From VBCK01 sp035511515 (GTDB lineage: Bacteria; Pseudomonadota; Gammaproteobacteria; Burkholderiales; Burkholderiaceae_F), in assembly GCA_035511515.1 (NCBI GenBank), contig DATKFG010000015.1, positions 25,976 through 89,975 of the forward strand: a stretch of 64,000 bases of DNA, in the 5' to 3' direction. The translations under genes were made by a program, and so were the position numbers. The notes beneath the pieces were generated by a model. The model had not been told where the DNA came from. It worked only from the letters and a program-made list of their open reading frames with translations, and did not search any database. This document shows, piece by piece, positions 1-8,432 of this stretch (its first letter is position 1; each line of letters begins with the position of its first letter).

Positions 1-430
1 GCCGCGACAGGAACACGATGCGCCTGGAATCCGGGGTCCACGTAACCACCATGTTGCTCGGGCCCCATCGCATCGGAGCGTCGTCGACCACGTCGGAGGT
101 GAACGTAAGGCGCCGCGCCGAGCCTCCCGAAGCCGGGATGACGTACACGTCGCGGTTGCCCTGGTAGTCGGCGGTGAAGGCAATCCAGCGTCCATCGGGA
201 GAGAAGCGGGGCATCAGGTCGCGGCCGGGATCCGAGGTCAGCCGCACGGCCGCTCCGCCGCTTCGCGCAACCGCCCACAGGTTGTCGTGCGCGACGAACA
301 CAATCCTGTTGCCGTGCAGCGTCGGAAATCGCATCAAAACCTGGTCGGCCTCGTCGGCCCCGGCCACGCCGGTCCAGCCGGCAACCAGGATCGAAACGAA
401 AATCGGGGCAAATCGCACTGGCCTGCGCAT
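1..430 (-). CDS. Tricorn/TolB-like beta-propeller peptidase, N-terminal part (cut by window edge)
   Basis: The visible 143 codons begin with an ATG at 430 and a signal peptide (MRRPVRFAPIF, hydrophobic core, cleavage near GVAGA). They continue into WD40-like/TolB-type propeller blades: LTSDPGRDLMPRFSPDGRWIAF and a second blade with DVYVIPASGG. This pattern (secreted, HGNRIVFVAHDNLWAV followed by PDG repeats) is typical of the N-terminal propeller of tricorn-protease homologues of peptidase family S41. The catalytic part lies beyond the left edge, so the protease assignment is inferred from the propeller only. A TolB-like or plain PD40 protein is the alternative. Confidence 0.7.
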   Translation of the reverse strand, partial: MRRPVRFAPIFVSILVAGWTGVAGADEADQVLMRFPTLHGNRIVFVAHDNLWAVARSGGAAVRLTSDPGRDLMPRFSPDGRWIAFTADYQGNRDVYVIPASGGSARRLTFTSDVVDDAPMRWGPSNMVVTWTPDSRRIVFLSR

Positions 431-523
431 TACCGTCTCCCGTCGTTCTCACGTTGTTGTGCCCGCGTCGTCCTGCGCCGCCGCGGAATATTATTCGCCT
501 CGGGCGTGGGTGCAAGATTCCTC

Positions 524-1390
524 ATGACGATCGCCCTGCGCACAACGATGAGATTCGGAATTCGACCGGGAGCTGCCATCCGGCGGCAGCGGGCCGCTTG
601 CGCGGCGGGCGCGTTGCTGCTCCTGTGCGCGCCAGCGCCTGCGCAGATGCCTCCGATGGGCGACTTTTCCGGTTACCAGCGGATCGACCGCGCCCAGGTC
701 CTGGCCCGGCTGGCCGAGGCGACGGCCCAGGCGCCCGCCGATCTGAGCTCGAAGAACCTGTCGGGACTGGACCTGTCGGGCGTGGACTTCAAGCACGCCA
801 ATCTGACTGCCGCGGTGCTGAACGGCGCCAATCTATCGGGCGCCGATCTGTCCGGTTGCAATCTGACGGTCAGCTTCGCCGAGCGGGCCAATCTGCAACG
901 CGCCAGCCTGCGAGGCGCGGTGATGTTCTCGATGCAGCTGGCTGGAGCCGATCTGCGCGGGGCCGACCTGACGGGTGCACGCTTCATCGGTGATCTGCAG
1001 CACGCGGACCTGCGCGGCGCGCATCTGGCCCGGTTAGACGGCGCGGCCGACATGAAGAACCAGTCGATGGGACTGATGCACGCCGTGATCAGCTCGGCGG
1101 ACCTAAGCGGTGCCGACCTGCGGGGGGCCGACCTGTCACGCGCCGATTTCAGTTTTTCAACGCTGGCCGGCGCCGATCTGCACGGCGCGCGCATCTTCGG
1201 CGGCGACTTCAGCGGAACGTCGTTGACGCGGGCCGATTTGTCGGGCGCGGACCTGCGGGAATCCAAGTTCATCGACACGGACTTCAGCGGTGCCGACCTG
1301 ACCGATGCCGACCTGTCGGGCTCTACATTGCGCAACGTGCACGGCCTGGACAGTGCCAGGCGCTCCGGCGCGAAAGGTCTGCCGCCGTAA
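524..1390 (+). CDS. Secreted pentapeptide-repeat protein
   Basis: This 288-residue protein has an N-terminal signal peptide (AGALLLLCAPAPAQ) followed by about 40 A(D/N)LxG-type pentapeptide repeats from residue 80 to the C-terminus. Such repeats fold as a right-handed quadrilateral beta-helix. Secreted members have no established biochemical role; they are thought to be structural or binding modules. The ATG at 524 is chosen because it keeps an export signal. An ATG at 548 would also work, and neither has a strong ribosome binding site. The open frame extends further upstream but is not signal-like there. The gene is divergent from the tricorn-like gene. Confidence 0.8.
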   Translation: MTIALRTTMRFGIRPGAAIRRQRAACAAGALLLLCAPAPAQMPPMGDFSGYQRIDRAQVLARLAEATAQAPADLSSKNLSGLDLSGVDFKHANLTAAVLNGANLSGADLSGCNLTVSFAERANLQRASLRGAVMFSMQLAGADLRGADLTGARFIGDLQHADLRGAHLARLDGAADMKNQSMGLMHAVISSADLSGADLRGADLSRADFSFSTLAGADLHGARIFGGDFSGTSLTRADLSGADLRESKFIDTDFSGADLTDADLSGSTLRNVHGLDSARRSGAKGLPP

Positions 1391-1469
1391 GCCGCACGTC
1401 ACGGCCGGCCGGGTGCCGGCACCCGGTCGCCTATACTCAGCGCGCACAACAATCCGAGGAGTGACCATC

Positions 1470-2180
1470 ATGGCAGATCAGTTCACGCCCGACACGGCCC
1501 TCAGATCGGTTCCACTCCAGGCCGATGTCGGCCTGCGCCAGTACATGCTGCGCGTCTATAACTACATGGCCGGCGGCTTGGCGCTTACCGGCCTGGTCGC
1601 CTATTTTGCTGCGTCCAGCGGGCTGTACCAGTCCATCGCCCGCACACCGCTCTTCTGGATCGTGCTGCTGGCGCCCCTGGGCCTGGTCCTGTTTCTGAGT
1701 TTCCGCATCGAGAAGATGAGCCTCGGCACGGCACAGCTCAGCTTCTGGGTGTACGCAGCACTGGTGGGCCTGTCGCTCGCGGGTATCTTCCTGGTCTATA
1801 CCGGCGCCAGCATCGCGCGGGTCTTCTTCATCACCGCAGGCACGTTTGGCGCGATGAGCTTGTACGGCTACACCACGAAAAGGGATCTCGCGCAGTTCGG
1901 GTCCTTCCTCTTCATGGGGCTCATCGGCATCGTGATCGCGGGTCTCGTGAACATATTCATCGCCTCCACGGCGCTGCAGATGACGATATCCGTGATCGGG
2001 GTCATCGTCTTTGTCGGCCTTACCGCATGGGATACACAGCGCATCAGGGCCTTGTATTTCCAGGCGGACGGCGAGGTTGCGGCCGGCAAGAAGGCCATCA
2101 TGGGCGCGCTTTCGCTTTACCTCGATTTCCTCAACCTGTTTCTGATGCTGTTGCAACTGCTCGGCGACCGCCGCCGGTAG
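1470..2180 (+). CDS. Bax inhibitor-1/YccA family membrane protein
   Basis: The 236-residue protein has about seven hydrophobic segments and ends with the family signature: an Asp-containing sixth helix region (LTAWDTQRIRAL) followed by GALSLYLDFLNLFLMLLQLLG. This matches BI-1/YccA/YbhL proteins of the inner membrane, which are implicated in calcium leak and in FtsH or stress responses. An AGGAG-like site (CGAGGA, 1455-1460) precedes the ATG by about nine bases. It is followed by a terminator-like hairpin, so it is probably monocistronic. Confidence 0.92.
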   Translation: MADQFTPDTALRSVPLQADVGLRQYMLRVYNYMAGGLALTGLVAYFAASSGLYQSIARTPLFWIVLLAPLGLVLFLSFRIEKMSLGTAQLSFWVYAALVGLSLAGIFLVYTGASIARVFFITAGTFGAMSLYGYTTKRDLAQFGSFLFMGLIGIVIAGLVNIFIASTALQMTISVIGVIVFVGLTAWDTQRIRALYFQADGEVAAGKKAIMGALSLYLDFLNLFLMLLQLLGDRRR

Positions 2181-2228
2181 CACAAGTCGACAACTCCGGG
2201 CTGGCATACCGTTGCCGGCGCCCTACCG

Positions 2229-2257
2229 CGGCCCGGACTCAGCGGGCCGGGGATTTT
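2229..2257 (+). terminator. Hairpin after the BI-1 gene, probable Rho-independent terminator
   Basis: A perfect 7-bp stem, CGGCCCG (2229-2235) and CGGGCCG (2243-2249), with a 7-nt loop is followed by GGGATTTT. The T-run is short, so termination efficiency is uncertain. Confidence 0.5.
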
Positions 2258-2301
2258 GCCGACCCGCCTTGTGCCATCGCCAGCAGTTCAGTGTCGTACT
2301 C

Positions 2302-3273
2302 ATGCGCCCATCGCGCCTTTCCACCTTGTTGCCGGTCCTCGCCGCGCTGGCCCTCGCTGCGGCACCGGCCCAGGACGACGCCGACGCCTTTCGTACGCGT
2401 CGTATGCCCTACGAGGCGTTTGACCGGCTGCCGGCCACCCACGTTGCGATTGGCAAAGCGACCTTCGACGTCGCCTTCGCGCCGGGGGCGCTCGAACTGT
2501 CGCCGAGCGTCATCATCGAGTGGATTGCGACCTCGGGGCGAACCGTCGCCGCTTATTACGGCCGCTTCCCGGTCGACCGCGTGAAGGTGCTGGTCGTACC
2601 GGTCGACGGGGCCGGGGTGCGCTCGGGAACCGCGTTCTCGAATCGGGGCTCGGCGGTGCGCATCGTGCTCGGTCGCGCCGTCACGCAAAAGCAGCTCGCC
2701 GACGACTGGATCGTCGTTCACGAGCTGGTGCACCTCGCATTTCCATCGGTCGCGAGCGAGCATCACTGGATCGAAGAAGGCCTGGCCACGTATATCGAGT
2801 CGATTGCGCGCGCGCAGGCTGGTCGTCTGAGCGCGGAGCAGGTCTGGGGCGATTTCGTGCGGTCGATGCCAAAGGGCCTGCCCGCGGCGGATGATCAGGG
2901 CCTGGACCACACGCCGACCTGGGGCCGCACCTACTGGGGTGGCGCGATGTTCTGCCTCCTTGCCGACGTACAGATCAGGGAGCGCTCGCACAACCGCCTC
3001 GGTCTGCAGGATGCGTTGCGCGCCATCGTCGCGGCCGGAGGCAACATGGAGGTGGATTGGACGCTGCAGCGCGCGCTGCGCGTGGCCGATGCGGCCATCG
3101 GATCGCCGGTCATCGAGGAGCTGTACGACCAGATGAAGGCGACCCCGGTGCCCGTCGATCTGCCGCAACTGTGGCAGCGTCTGGGGGTCGAGCTGCGCGG
3201 CGACAACGTGTTGTTCGATGATTCCGCGCCGCTGGCGCCGGTGCGTCGGGCGATCACGGCAGCGCGCGATTGA
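2302..3273 (+). CDS. Secreted HExxH zinc metallopeptidase-like protein
   Basis: The protein has 323 residues with a signal peptide (STLLPVLAALALAAAPAQ). It carries a gluzincin-type active site: HELVH at residues 140-144 and a downstream WIEEGLATY (about 156-164), which supplies the third, glutamate zinc ligand. Family knowledge says such proteins are periplasmic or secreted peptidases, often annotated only as hypothetical. No propeptide or C-terminal binding domain is obvious. The ATG at 2302 is chosen because it opens a clean signal peptide. The metallophosphoesterase gene follows 21 nt downstream and may be cotranscribed. Confidence 0.82.
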   Translation: MRPSRLSTLLPVLAALALAAAPAQDDADAFRTRRMPYEAFDRLPATHVAIGKATFDVAFAPGALELSPSVIIEWIATSGRTVAAYYGRFPVDRVKVLVVPVDGAGVRSGTAFSNRGSAVRIVLGRAVTQKQLADDWIVVHELVHLAFPSVASEHHWIEEGLATYIESIARAQAGRLSAEQVWGDFVRSMPKGLPAADDQGLDHTPTWGRTYWGGAMFCLLADVQIRERSHNRLGLQDALRAIVAAGGNMEVDWTLQRALRVADAAIGSPVIEELYDQMKATPVPVDLPQLWQRLGVELRGDNVLFDDSAPLAPVRRAITAARD

Positions 3274-3294
3274 CGGTCAAAGGAACAAACGACG

Positions 3295-3765
3295 ATGTCC
3301 CGCGTGGGCCTCATCTCGGACACTCACGGTCTACTGCGGCCCGATGCTGTCGAGTTTCTGCGCGGCTGCGATCGCATCATCCATGCGGGCGATATCGGTC
3401 ATTGCCGGATTCTGGACGAACTCGCTGCCATGGCGCCGGTCACGGCCGTCCGTGGCAACAACGACCACGGGCCCTGGGCTGAGCGCATCGCCGAGGCCGA
3501 GTTTCTGCAGGTCGGCGAGGTGACGATCTACGTGATCCACGATCTGAATGAAATCGACATAGATCCCGCTGCGGCCGGGGTCCATGTCGTCGTTTCCGGG
3601 CATTCCCACAGGCCATCGGTCGCGCAACGCGGGGGTGTGGTCTACGTCAATCCCGGCAGCGCGGGGCCACGTCGGTTCCGACTGCCCATCGCCGTAGCGG
3701 AACTGATCGTTACCGGCGGCTCCGTGTCGGCGCGCACGGTCGAGCTCGGTGCCGAGCAGTCTTAG
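3295..3765 (+). CDS. YfcE/MJ0936-type metallophosphoesterase
   Basis: This 156-residue single-domain calcineurin-like phosphoesterase has all the metal-binding motifs: SDTHG near the start, HAGDIGH, RGNNDHG and SGHSHRPS. It ends with the usual VNPGSAGPRR segment of YfcE-like proteins. It is probably a cytoplasmic phosphodiesterase; the physiological substrate cannot be read from sequence. Its 3' end overlaps the convergent DUF2007 gene by four bases. Confidence 0.92.
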   Translation: MSRVGLISDTHGLLRPDAVEFLRGCDRIIHAGDIGHCRILDELAAMAPVTAVRGNNDHGPWAERIAEAEFLQVGEVTIYVIHDLNEIDIDPAAAGVHVVVSGHSHRPSVAQRGGVVYVNPGSAGPRRFRLPIAVAELIVTGGSVSARTVELGAEQS

Positions 3766-4217
3766 CCCCTATCGCCCGTATCGTCACCCTCACGGAGCGC
3801 CAGCCTTCCCGACTTGACGAGGTCGATGATCTGCCTTGCTTCCGCTGCAAATTGCTTTGGAACCAGCAATCGTGCTCCACCCACGGCAATGGACCAGAGC
3901 GAGGTCATGCGGTTGATGTTGTCGTCCACCACGAAGGAGGCAATGCCGTCGCTCTCCAGCCGGGCACGCAGTACCTGCAGCTCCCCGGGCACCAGCGATC
4001 GCGCCAGCGTCACAAAGGTCACGGTCTCCTCCGGGCCGGACGCATCGTCGAGGTCTTCCTTCTTGACTTGCGGGGGTTCAACTCCCCGCCTGGAGAACTC
4101 CTGCCGGGCAACCTCCATCGCGTCTTGCGTCAGGTAACCGTCGGCCCACCGCTGAATGAGTTCCTCGTCGCTCATGTCGCGATAGATTTCGGTCAGACCG
4201 GCGCGGGGATCTTCCAT
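3762..4217 (-). CDS. DUF2007-like putative signal-transducing protein
   Basis: The 151-residue cytoplasmic protein has two parts. An acidic N-terminal helix region (MSDEELIQRWADGYLTQDAMEVARQEF) precedes a C-terminal domain typical of DUF2007: VTLARSLVPGELQVLRARLESDGI, followed by IAVGGARLLVPKQFAAEA. DUF2007 folds resemble a ferredoxin-like regulator, but the function is not established. The stop overlaps the end of the convergent phosphoesterase gene. Confidence 0.75.
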   Translation of the reverse strand: MEDPRAGLTEIYRDMSDEELIQRWADGYLTQDAMEVARQEFSRRGVEPPQVKKEDLDDASGPEETVTFVTLARSLVPGELQVLRARLESDGIASFVVDDNINRMTSLWSIAVGGARLLVPKQFAAEARQIIDLVKSGRLALREGDDTGDRG

Positions 4218-4238
4218 TCCTGCTCCCCGTGGTGACGG

Positions 4239-4697
4239 TCAGCCGTCCGTGCGCGCCGGGAATTCGAACGTCGCGCGCGCGAGTTTGCCGTGAGTCACGA
4301 CGACTGACGACTTTTTCAGCGTCCTGTTCTTCAACGAGGCGATGATCGAATAGCGTCCGGGCGGCAGATCCACCAGAAGGAAGGGTCCGGCCGCCTTGGT
4401 GTCGAGCACGGAGCGGCCGCGCGCATCGGTGATCCGCACCCTGGCATCGGCCGTGAACTCCTCGGCCCTGCCGGCATGTTCGAGCAGCTCGATCGCAAGA
4501 CGGTGCCTGCTCATCTGACGCTCGAACAGCCGCGCCTCCGCCTTTCCGATCCCTCCGGTCACATACTCCACCGACCCCTGGTGCTGTTCGGCCGGCATTC
4601 GCGGGTTGACCGCGGCCGATACCGGCACTGTCACTGTCACCGTCGCCAGGCCTGCCACTGCCATTGCCGCCGATACCGCTGTCAGTCTGCTGCTCAT
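4239..4697 (-). CDS. Secreted protein with a prealbumin/carboxypeptidase-regulatory-like fold
   Basis: This is a 152-residue protein starting MSSRLTAVSAAMAVAGL, with a signal peptide ending near VPVSA. The C-terminal half (DARVRITDARGRSVLDTKAAGPFLLVDLPPGRYSI) resembles the beta-sandwich of carboxypeptidase-regulatory or DUF4198-like periplasmic domains. I infer an extracytoplasmic beta-sandwich and do not know its role. The start at 4697 is preceded by GGGAGA at good spacing. It follows the HtrA gene by 37 nt on the same strand and may be in its operon. Confidence 0.7.
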   Translation of the reverse strand: MSSRLTAVSAAMAVAGLATVTVTVPVSAAVNPRMPAEQHQGSVEYVTGGIGKAEARLFERQMSRHRLAIELLEHAGRAEEFTADARVRITDARGRSVLDTKAAGPFLLVDLPPGRYSIIASLKNRTLKKSSVVVTHGKLARATFEFPARTDG

Positions 4698-4734
4698 TGT
4701 CATTCTCCCGCGCTCGATTGCCTGAACCACCGGA

Positions 4735-6258
4735 TCAGCCCAGCTTCACCGGAATGAAGATCTTCTGCCCGTCGCGCTCGATCAGCAGCGCGACCGACTT
4801 CGGATGTCCGCGCACGACGCTGCGCACCTGCTCGACCGAATTGGCCGCACGTCCGTCGATTCCAAGCACGACGTCCCCCGCTTGGATGCCGGCGCGGGCG
4901 GCCGGACCGGCGACGTCTTCCACGATCAGCCCATGATCGAGCGACCGCTCGGTGCGTTCCTGCCGCGTCAACGGGCGCAACGCCAGCCCCAGTTGTCCGT
5001 GCTCGCTGCTGTCCGAGTCGGCCACCCGCTGCGAGGCGGCATCGGCCTCGGCCAGCTTGACGCCGATGTTGAGGGTCGATTTTTCGCGCCATACCTTCAG
5101 CGTTACCCGGCTGCCGGGTTCGTCCATGCCGATCCGGTTAGACAAGTCTCCGGCCCGTTCGATCGGCGATCCGTTCACTTGCGTGATCACGTCGCCCGGC
5201 TTCAATCCGGCAGTCGCGGCCGGGCTGTCCGGATCGACGCTCGAGATCAGCGCGCCGTCGGGGCGGCTCAGACCGAAAGATTCAGCCAGCGCCTGATTCA
5301 GATCCTGCACCATCACCCCCAGCCGCGCGTGGCTGGCATGGCCCTTGGCGACGATCTGGTCCTTGGTGTGCAACGCAACATCGATCGGGATCGCGAACGA
5401 CAGGCCCTGGTAGCCGCCCGTCTGGGAGTAGATCTGGGCATTGATGCCGACCACGTTGCCGGCCGCATCGAACAGCGGTCCCCCGGAGTTGCCCGGGTTG
5501 ACGGCCGCGTCGGTCTGGATGAATGGAACGTAGGCGTCGCCGGGCAGCGAACGGCCCTTGGCGCTGACGATGCCGGCGGTGGCGCTCTGATCGAACCCGA
5601 ACGGTGCGCCGATCGCCATCACGTAGTCACCCACCTGCAGAGCCTTGGGGTCGCCGACTTTCACGCTCGTCAGTCCCGTCGCATTCACGCGCAACACGGC
5701 GATATCCGTGGCTGGATCGGCTCCCAGCACTTTTGCCTTCAGCTCGCGACGGTCGGCCAGCTTGACGGTGACTTCCTGGGCATCGCGTACCACATGCGCA
5801 TTGGTCAGGATCAGCCCATCGCGGCTGATGATGAAACCGGAACCCTGACCATGAAATGGCTGCTCGGACGAACGCGGAATGCGCGGCGCGTTCGGCAGGC
5901 CGCGGAAGAATTGGAAGAACGGATCCTCACCCCAGTCGAAATTGGACGAGTCGTCCCCCCCGACCTTGACCTTGCGGGTGCCTTCGACCGTGACTCCGAC
6001 CACCGCCGGACCCCATTGCCGCACGATGGCCCGGTAGTTCGGCGCCTGCCCTGGGGTCAGCGCAGGCGCTGCACTGGTCTCGGCAGCGACCTGCTCGGCC
6101 GGCTGCGGCGCGTCGGATTGGGCCGCCGCCGTGCTGCCCTTGTGTTCCAGGAAGTCGAGGATACCGGCGTGGCTGGGCGAATACGCCGTCAGGCCGACAA
6201 TCGATACCCCTACCACCGCGGCAGCAGCGAGCAGCCGATTGCGTGACTTAAATTTCAT
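4735..6258 (-). CDS. HtrA/DegQ-family periplasmic serine endoprotease
   Basis: The 507-residue protein has an N-terminal signal or anchor (LLAAAAVVGVSIVGLTAYS), a trypsin-like domain and two PDZ domains (about 312-400 and 425-505). The catalytic triad is visible: His155 in TNAHVV, Asp185 in ATDIAVLRV, Ser258 in GNSGGPLF. The second PDZ ends DGQKIFIPVKLG. It degrades or refolds damaged envelope proteins. The ATG at 6258 has GAGGA eight bases upstream; the longer open frame would add a non-signal-like extension. It lies 46 nt after the preceding minus-strand gene, suggesting an operon. DegP, DegQ and MucD cannot be separated here. Confidence 0.93.
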   Translation of the reverse strand: MKFKSRNRLLAAAAVVGVSIVGLTAYSPSHAGILDFLEHKGSTAAAQSDAPQPAEQVAAETSAAPALTPGQAPNYRAIVRQWGPAVVGVTVEGTRKVKVGGDDSSNFDWGEDPFFQFFRGLPNAPRIPRSSEQPFHGQGSGFIISRDGLILTNAHVVRDAQEVTVKLADRRELKAKVLGADPATDIAVLRVNATGLTSVKVGDPKALQVGDYVMAIGAPFGFDQSATAGIVSAKGRSLPGDAYVPFIQTDAAVNPGNSGGPLFDAAGNVVGINAQIYSQTGGYQGLSFAIPIDVALHTKDQIVAKGHASHARLGVMVQDLNQALAESFGLSRPDGALISSVDPDSPAATAGLKPGDVITQVNGSPIERAGDLSNRIGMDEPGSRVTLKVWREKSTLNIGVKLAEADAASQRVADSDSSEHGQLGLALRPLTRQERTERSLDHGLIVEDVAGPAARAGIQAGDVVLGIDGRAANSVEQVRSVVRGHPKSVALLIERDGQKIFIPVKLG

Positions 6259-6304
6259 TTGCAAGTCCTCGTAGTGGTGATTTCTGAAAAAAGCGATGCC
6301 CAAA

Positions 6305-6910
6305 TCAGGGCCACGCCGAATCGAAGTCCAACGGCCACGACAAAGGCTCCCGGTTGATCAGGTCGATCGGACTTGGGCGCGGCGTCTGGGGTTCGGCGAC
6401 GTGGGCCTGGCGGCGGCTGGTGCCGACGATGATCGTGTTCGGCAGCCGCCCCATCTCGGGCGCCTGCCGTTGCAACTCCTGCGCCTGCGTAGCCAGCCTG
6501 GCCAGCAGCCGCCGGCTCGGAACCAGCGGGCCGAAGCTCTCTCCGCCAGGCCCCACCAGTGTCCCAAGCTGTGCGGTCGTCCGCTCCATGGCCTGATCCA
6601 GATCCTGCAGCAACTGGACGGTGCGCTCGCGCTGCGCTCCCTTCAGCCGGCTTGCCGCGGCGCTCAGATCGTCGTGCGCCCGTTGCAGCAAGGCGATTTC
6701 CCGCGCATCGCTGGCGAAGTCCGCTTGCAGCGCCGCTTGCTCCAGCGCGTGCACGGCGTCGGCGATGCTGTCCTGCGCCCCATCGCCGCCCTCGGCGCCA
6801 GGCACGGGCGCCGATTCGACGTCTTGCGCCCGCGCCACTTCAGCGCACACCGGCCACGCCAGCAGCGCCGAAATCAGCGCGAACACCAATCGATTCCGCC
6901 CCGGTTGCAT
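6305..6910 (-). CDS. Exported coiled-coil protein of unknown function, upstream partner of the HtrA gene
   Basis: The protein is 201 residues with a signal peptide (LVFALISALLAWPVCAEVARA). A helical, probably coiled-coil stretch follows (SIADAVHALEQAALQADF ... LKGAQRERTVQLLQDLDQAM). The C-terminus is Pro-rich and ends WPLDFDSAWP. I recognise no family. The ATG at 6910 has GGGAG at suitable spacing. It lies directly upstream of the HtrA-type protease, which suggests an envelope-stress or protease-accessory role, but that is only context. Confidence 0.65.
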   Translation of the reverse strand: MQPGRNRLVFALISALLAWPVCAEVARAQDVESAPVPGAEGGDGAQDSIADAVHALEQAALQADFASDAREIALLQRAHDDLSAAASRLKGAQRERTVQLLQDLDQAMERTTAQLGTLVGPGGESFGPLVPSRRLLARLATQAQELQRQAPEMGRLPNTIIVGTSRRQAHVAEPQTPRPSPIDLINREPLSWPLDFDSAWP

Positions 6911-6925
6911 CTGGTTACGCTCCCT

Positions 6926-6943
6926 ACAAGTGCTGACACTTGT
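6926..6943. promoter_or_regulatory. 18-bp dyad between divergent genes
   Basis: Perfect 7-bp arms ACAAGTG and CACTTGT are separated by CTGA. The dyad lies 16 bp upstream of the minus-strand start at 6910, in the 127-bp divergent region shared with the gene at 7038. It could be an operator or a leader hairpin; no regulator is identified. Confidence 0.4.
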
Positions 6944-7037
6944 TGCGGTGATGGGTTGGACGACACGTGCGAAAATTAGGTGTTCGAAGTTAGGAACGAG
7001 TGAAGCGACGATTAAGCGAGAGTTAAGGAGGTATCGA

Positions 7038-7385
7038 ATGAACCGCCTCTTGAAGATCGTTCTGGCGATCGCCGTTGCGGCGGGCGGCTTGGCAGCCTCA
7101 GCCACGGCAGGCGCGTACTGGCACGGACGGGTCGGAGTCTGGATCGGGCCGGGTCCGTTTTGGTGGGGCCCGCCGTACTACTACCCGTATTACTACCCGC
7201 CGGTGGTGAGCGAACCTGTTTACGTGCAGCCGAACCCGGTGGTCCAGGTGCCGGCGCCGCCTATGTACTGGTACTACTGCCCGCAGTCCACCGCCTATTA
7301 CCCATATGTCTCGGAATGCCCGGGCGGCTGGCAGCAGGTGGCGCCACAACCTCCGGCCCCGCCCGCCGCGTCCCCACCCCACTAG
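7038..7385 (+). CDS. Small secreted Pro/Tyr-rich protein with YWYYC...YYPYV...C motif
   Basis: The protein has 115 residues. A signal peptide (LLKIVLAIAVAAGGLAASATA) is followed by a Trp/Pro/Tyr-rich region (WWGPPYYYPYYYPP) and a C-terminal motif, YWYYCPQSTAYYPYVSECP, with two cysteines. A strong AAGGAGGT site precedes the ATG. The family is common in proteobacteria but uncharacterised; the cysteine pair suggests a disulfide in the periplasm. A paralogue with the same C-terminus lies at 14285-14764. Confidence 0.85.
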   Translation: MNRLLKIVLAIAVAAGGLAASATAGAYWHGRVGVWIGPGPFWWGPPYYYPYYYPPVVSEPVYVQPNPVVQVPAPPMYWYYCPQSTAYYPYVSECPGGWQQVAPQPPAPPAASPPH

Positions 7386-7445
7386 CCGCGCCGGCCGCGT
7401 GTCAGAATGCACGCGGATCGACAGCTGGGTGGCGGGACCGCGGCG

Positions 7446-8432
7446 ATGACATCATCGGATCAATCGCAAGTCCAGCGGGTCGTACGCGGTGGCAGCTGGA
7501 GCACGTACGAACGCGATCTGCGATCGAGCAATCGGGACGCGGATGGAGCCGCTGAGCGGCGCGACGACACCGGTTTTCGGGTCGTGCTGCTCGAAACGCC
7601 CGAGTCCGGCCCGTCCGCGTTCGTCGAGCAGGGGCAAGACGATTGCGGCCGCTATGCCGACATCGAGCTCGCAACGCTGAGGTTGCGCTTGCGCTGGATC
7701 GCGCCGGGCAGTTTCCAGATGGGCATCGAGCAATGCGATGACTGGTCGTGCCGCAACGAGTTGCCCAAACACCGTGTCACGTTCGATCGCGGTTTCTGGA
7801 TAGCCGAACACGAGACCACGCGCGCAATGTACCGCCAGGTGATGGGCGAAGATCCGAGCCATTTTGCCGACGGCGATCCCCAGTGCCCGGTCGAGTCGGT
7901 GTCGTGGTACGAAGCGCAGGAATTCTGTCGGCGGGTCAACCAGCAGGTGCGCGGCGTACAGATCGGCCTGCCGAGCGAAGCGCAGCGCGAGTACGCCGGT
8001 CGATCCGGCACCACCACCGAGTTCTGCACCGGAACGGCCATCACGCCGGAACAGGCCAATTACAACCGTTACGTCGGCCGTCCGGTACCCGTGAAAACCT
8101 ATCCACCCAACGCCTGGGGCCTTTATAACGCGCACGGCAACGTCTGGGAGTGGACCGCCGACGAGTACCACGACACGTTCGAGGGCGCGCCCGCCGATGG
8201 CAGCGCCTGGGTCGGCGGCCCGGAATCGGTCAGCGCGGGCCGCCTCCAATCGCCCGCCGTACTGGCGCAGGTCCAGGAGCAGTCCCTGCAGGACGGCAGC
8301 GTCGCCTACAGCGTCGTGCTGCGGGTCGATTCGACGCCGAAGCGGTACGTGACGCTCGGAGTGGTCGACGCGGACCAGGCGTATCGGATCGCCGATACGA
8401 TCAACGAGGGGGCTGTTCGGCTGCTGGACTGA
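7446..8432 (+). CDS. FGE-sulfatase (SUMF1/C-type-lectin fold) protein with rearranged domain order
   Basis: The central region (about residues 83-260) is a clear FGE-sulfatase domain: WIAPGSFQMGI, CPVESVSWYEAQEFCRRVN, LPSEAQREYAGRSG, NAWGLYNAHGNVWEWTAD. The segment that normally closes this fold, RVVRGGSW...GFRVVL, is absent from the end and sits instead at residues 11-48. It is as if the domain were circularly permuted or left over from a tandem pair. The active-site cysteines of true formylglycine-generating enzymes are not present in that segment, so catalysis is unlikely. A C-terminal tail of about 75 residues matches nothing I know. The start could also be 7407. The 3' end overlaps a convergent gene by 32 bp. 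Confidence 0.78.
   Translation: MTSSDQSQVQRVVRGGSWSTYERDLRSSNRDADGAAERRDDTGFRVVLLETPESGPSAFVEQGQDDCGRYADIELATLRLRLRWIAPGSFQMGIEQCDDWSCRNELPKHRVTFDRGFWIAEHETTRAMYRQVMGEDPSHFADGDPQCPVESVSWYEAQEFCRRVNQQVRGVQIGLPSEAQREYAGRSGTTTEFCTGTAITPEQANYNRYVGRPVPVKTYPPNAWGLYNAHGNVWEWTADEYHDTFEGAPADGSAWVGGPESVSAGRLQSPAVLAQVQEQSLQDGSVAYSVVLRVDSTPKRYVTLGVVDADQAYRIADTINEGAVRLLD

Noticed and set aside
4804..6246. Long open frame on the plus strand opposite the HtrA gene
   Set aside because: It encodes no recognisable domain and mirrors the codon pattern of the well-supported protease; typical high-GC antisense frame.
7446..8432. Active formylglycine-generating enzyme
   Set aside because: The catalytic cysteines expected after RGGSW are absent and the domain is rearranged.
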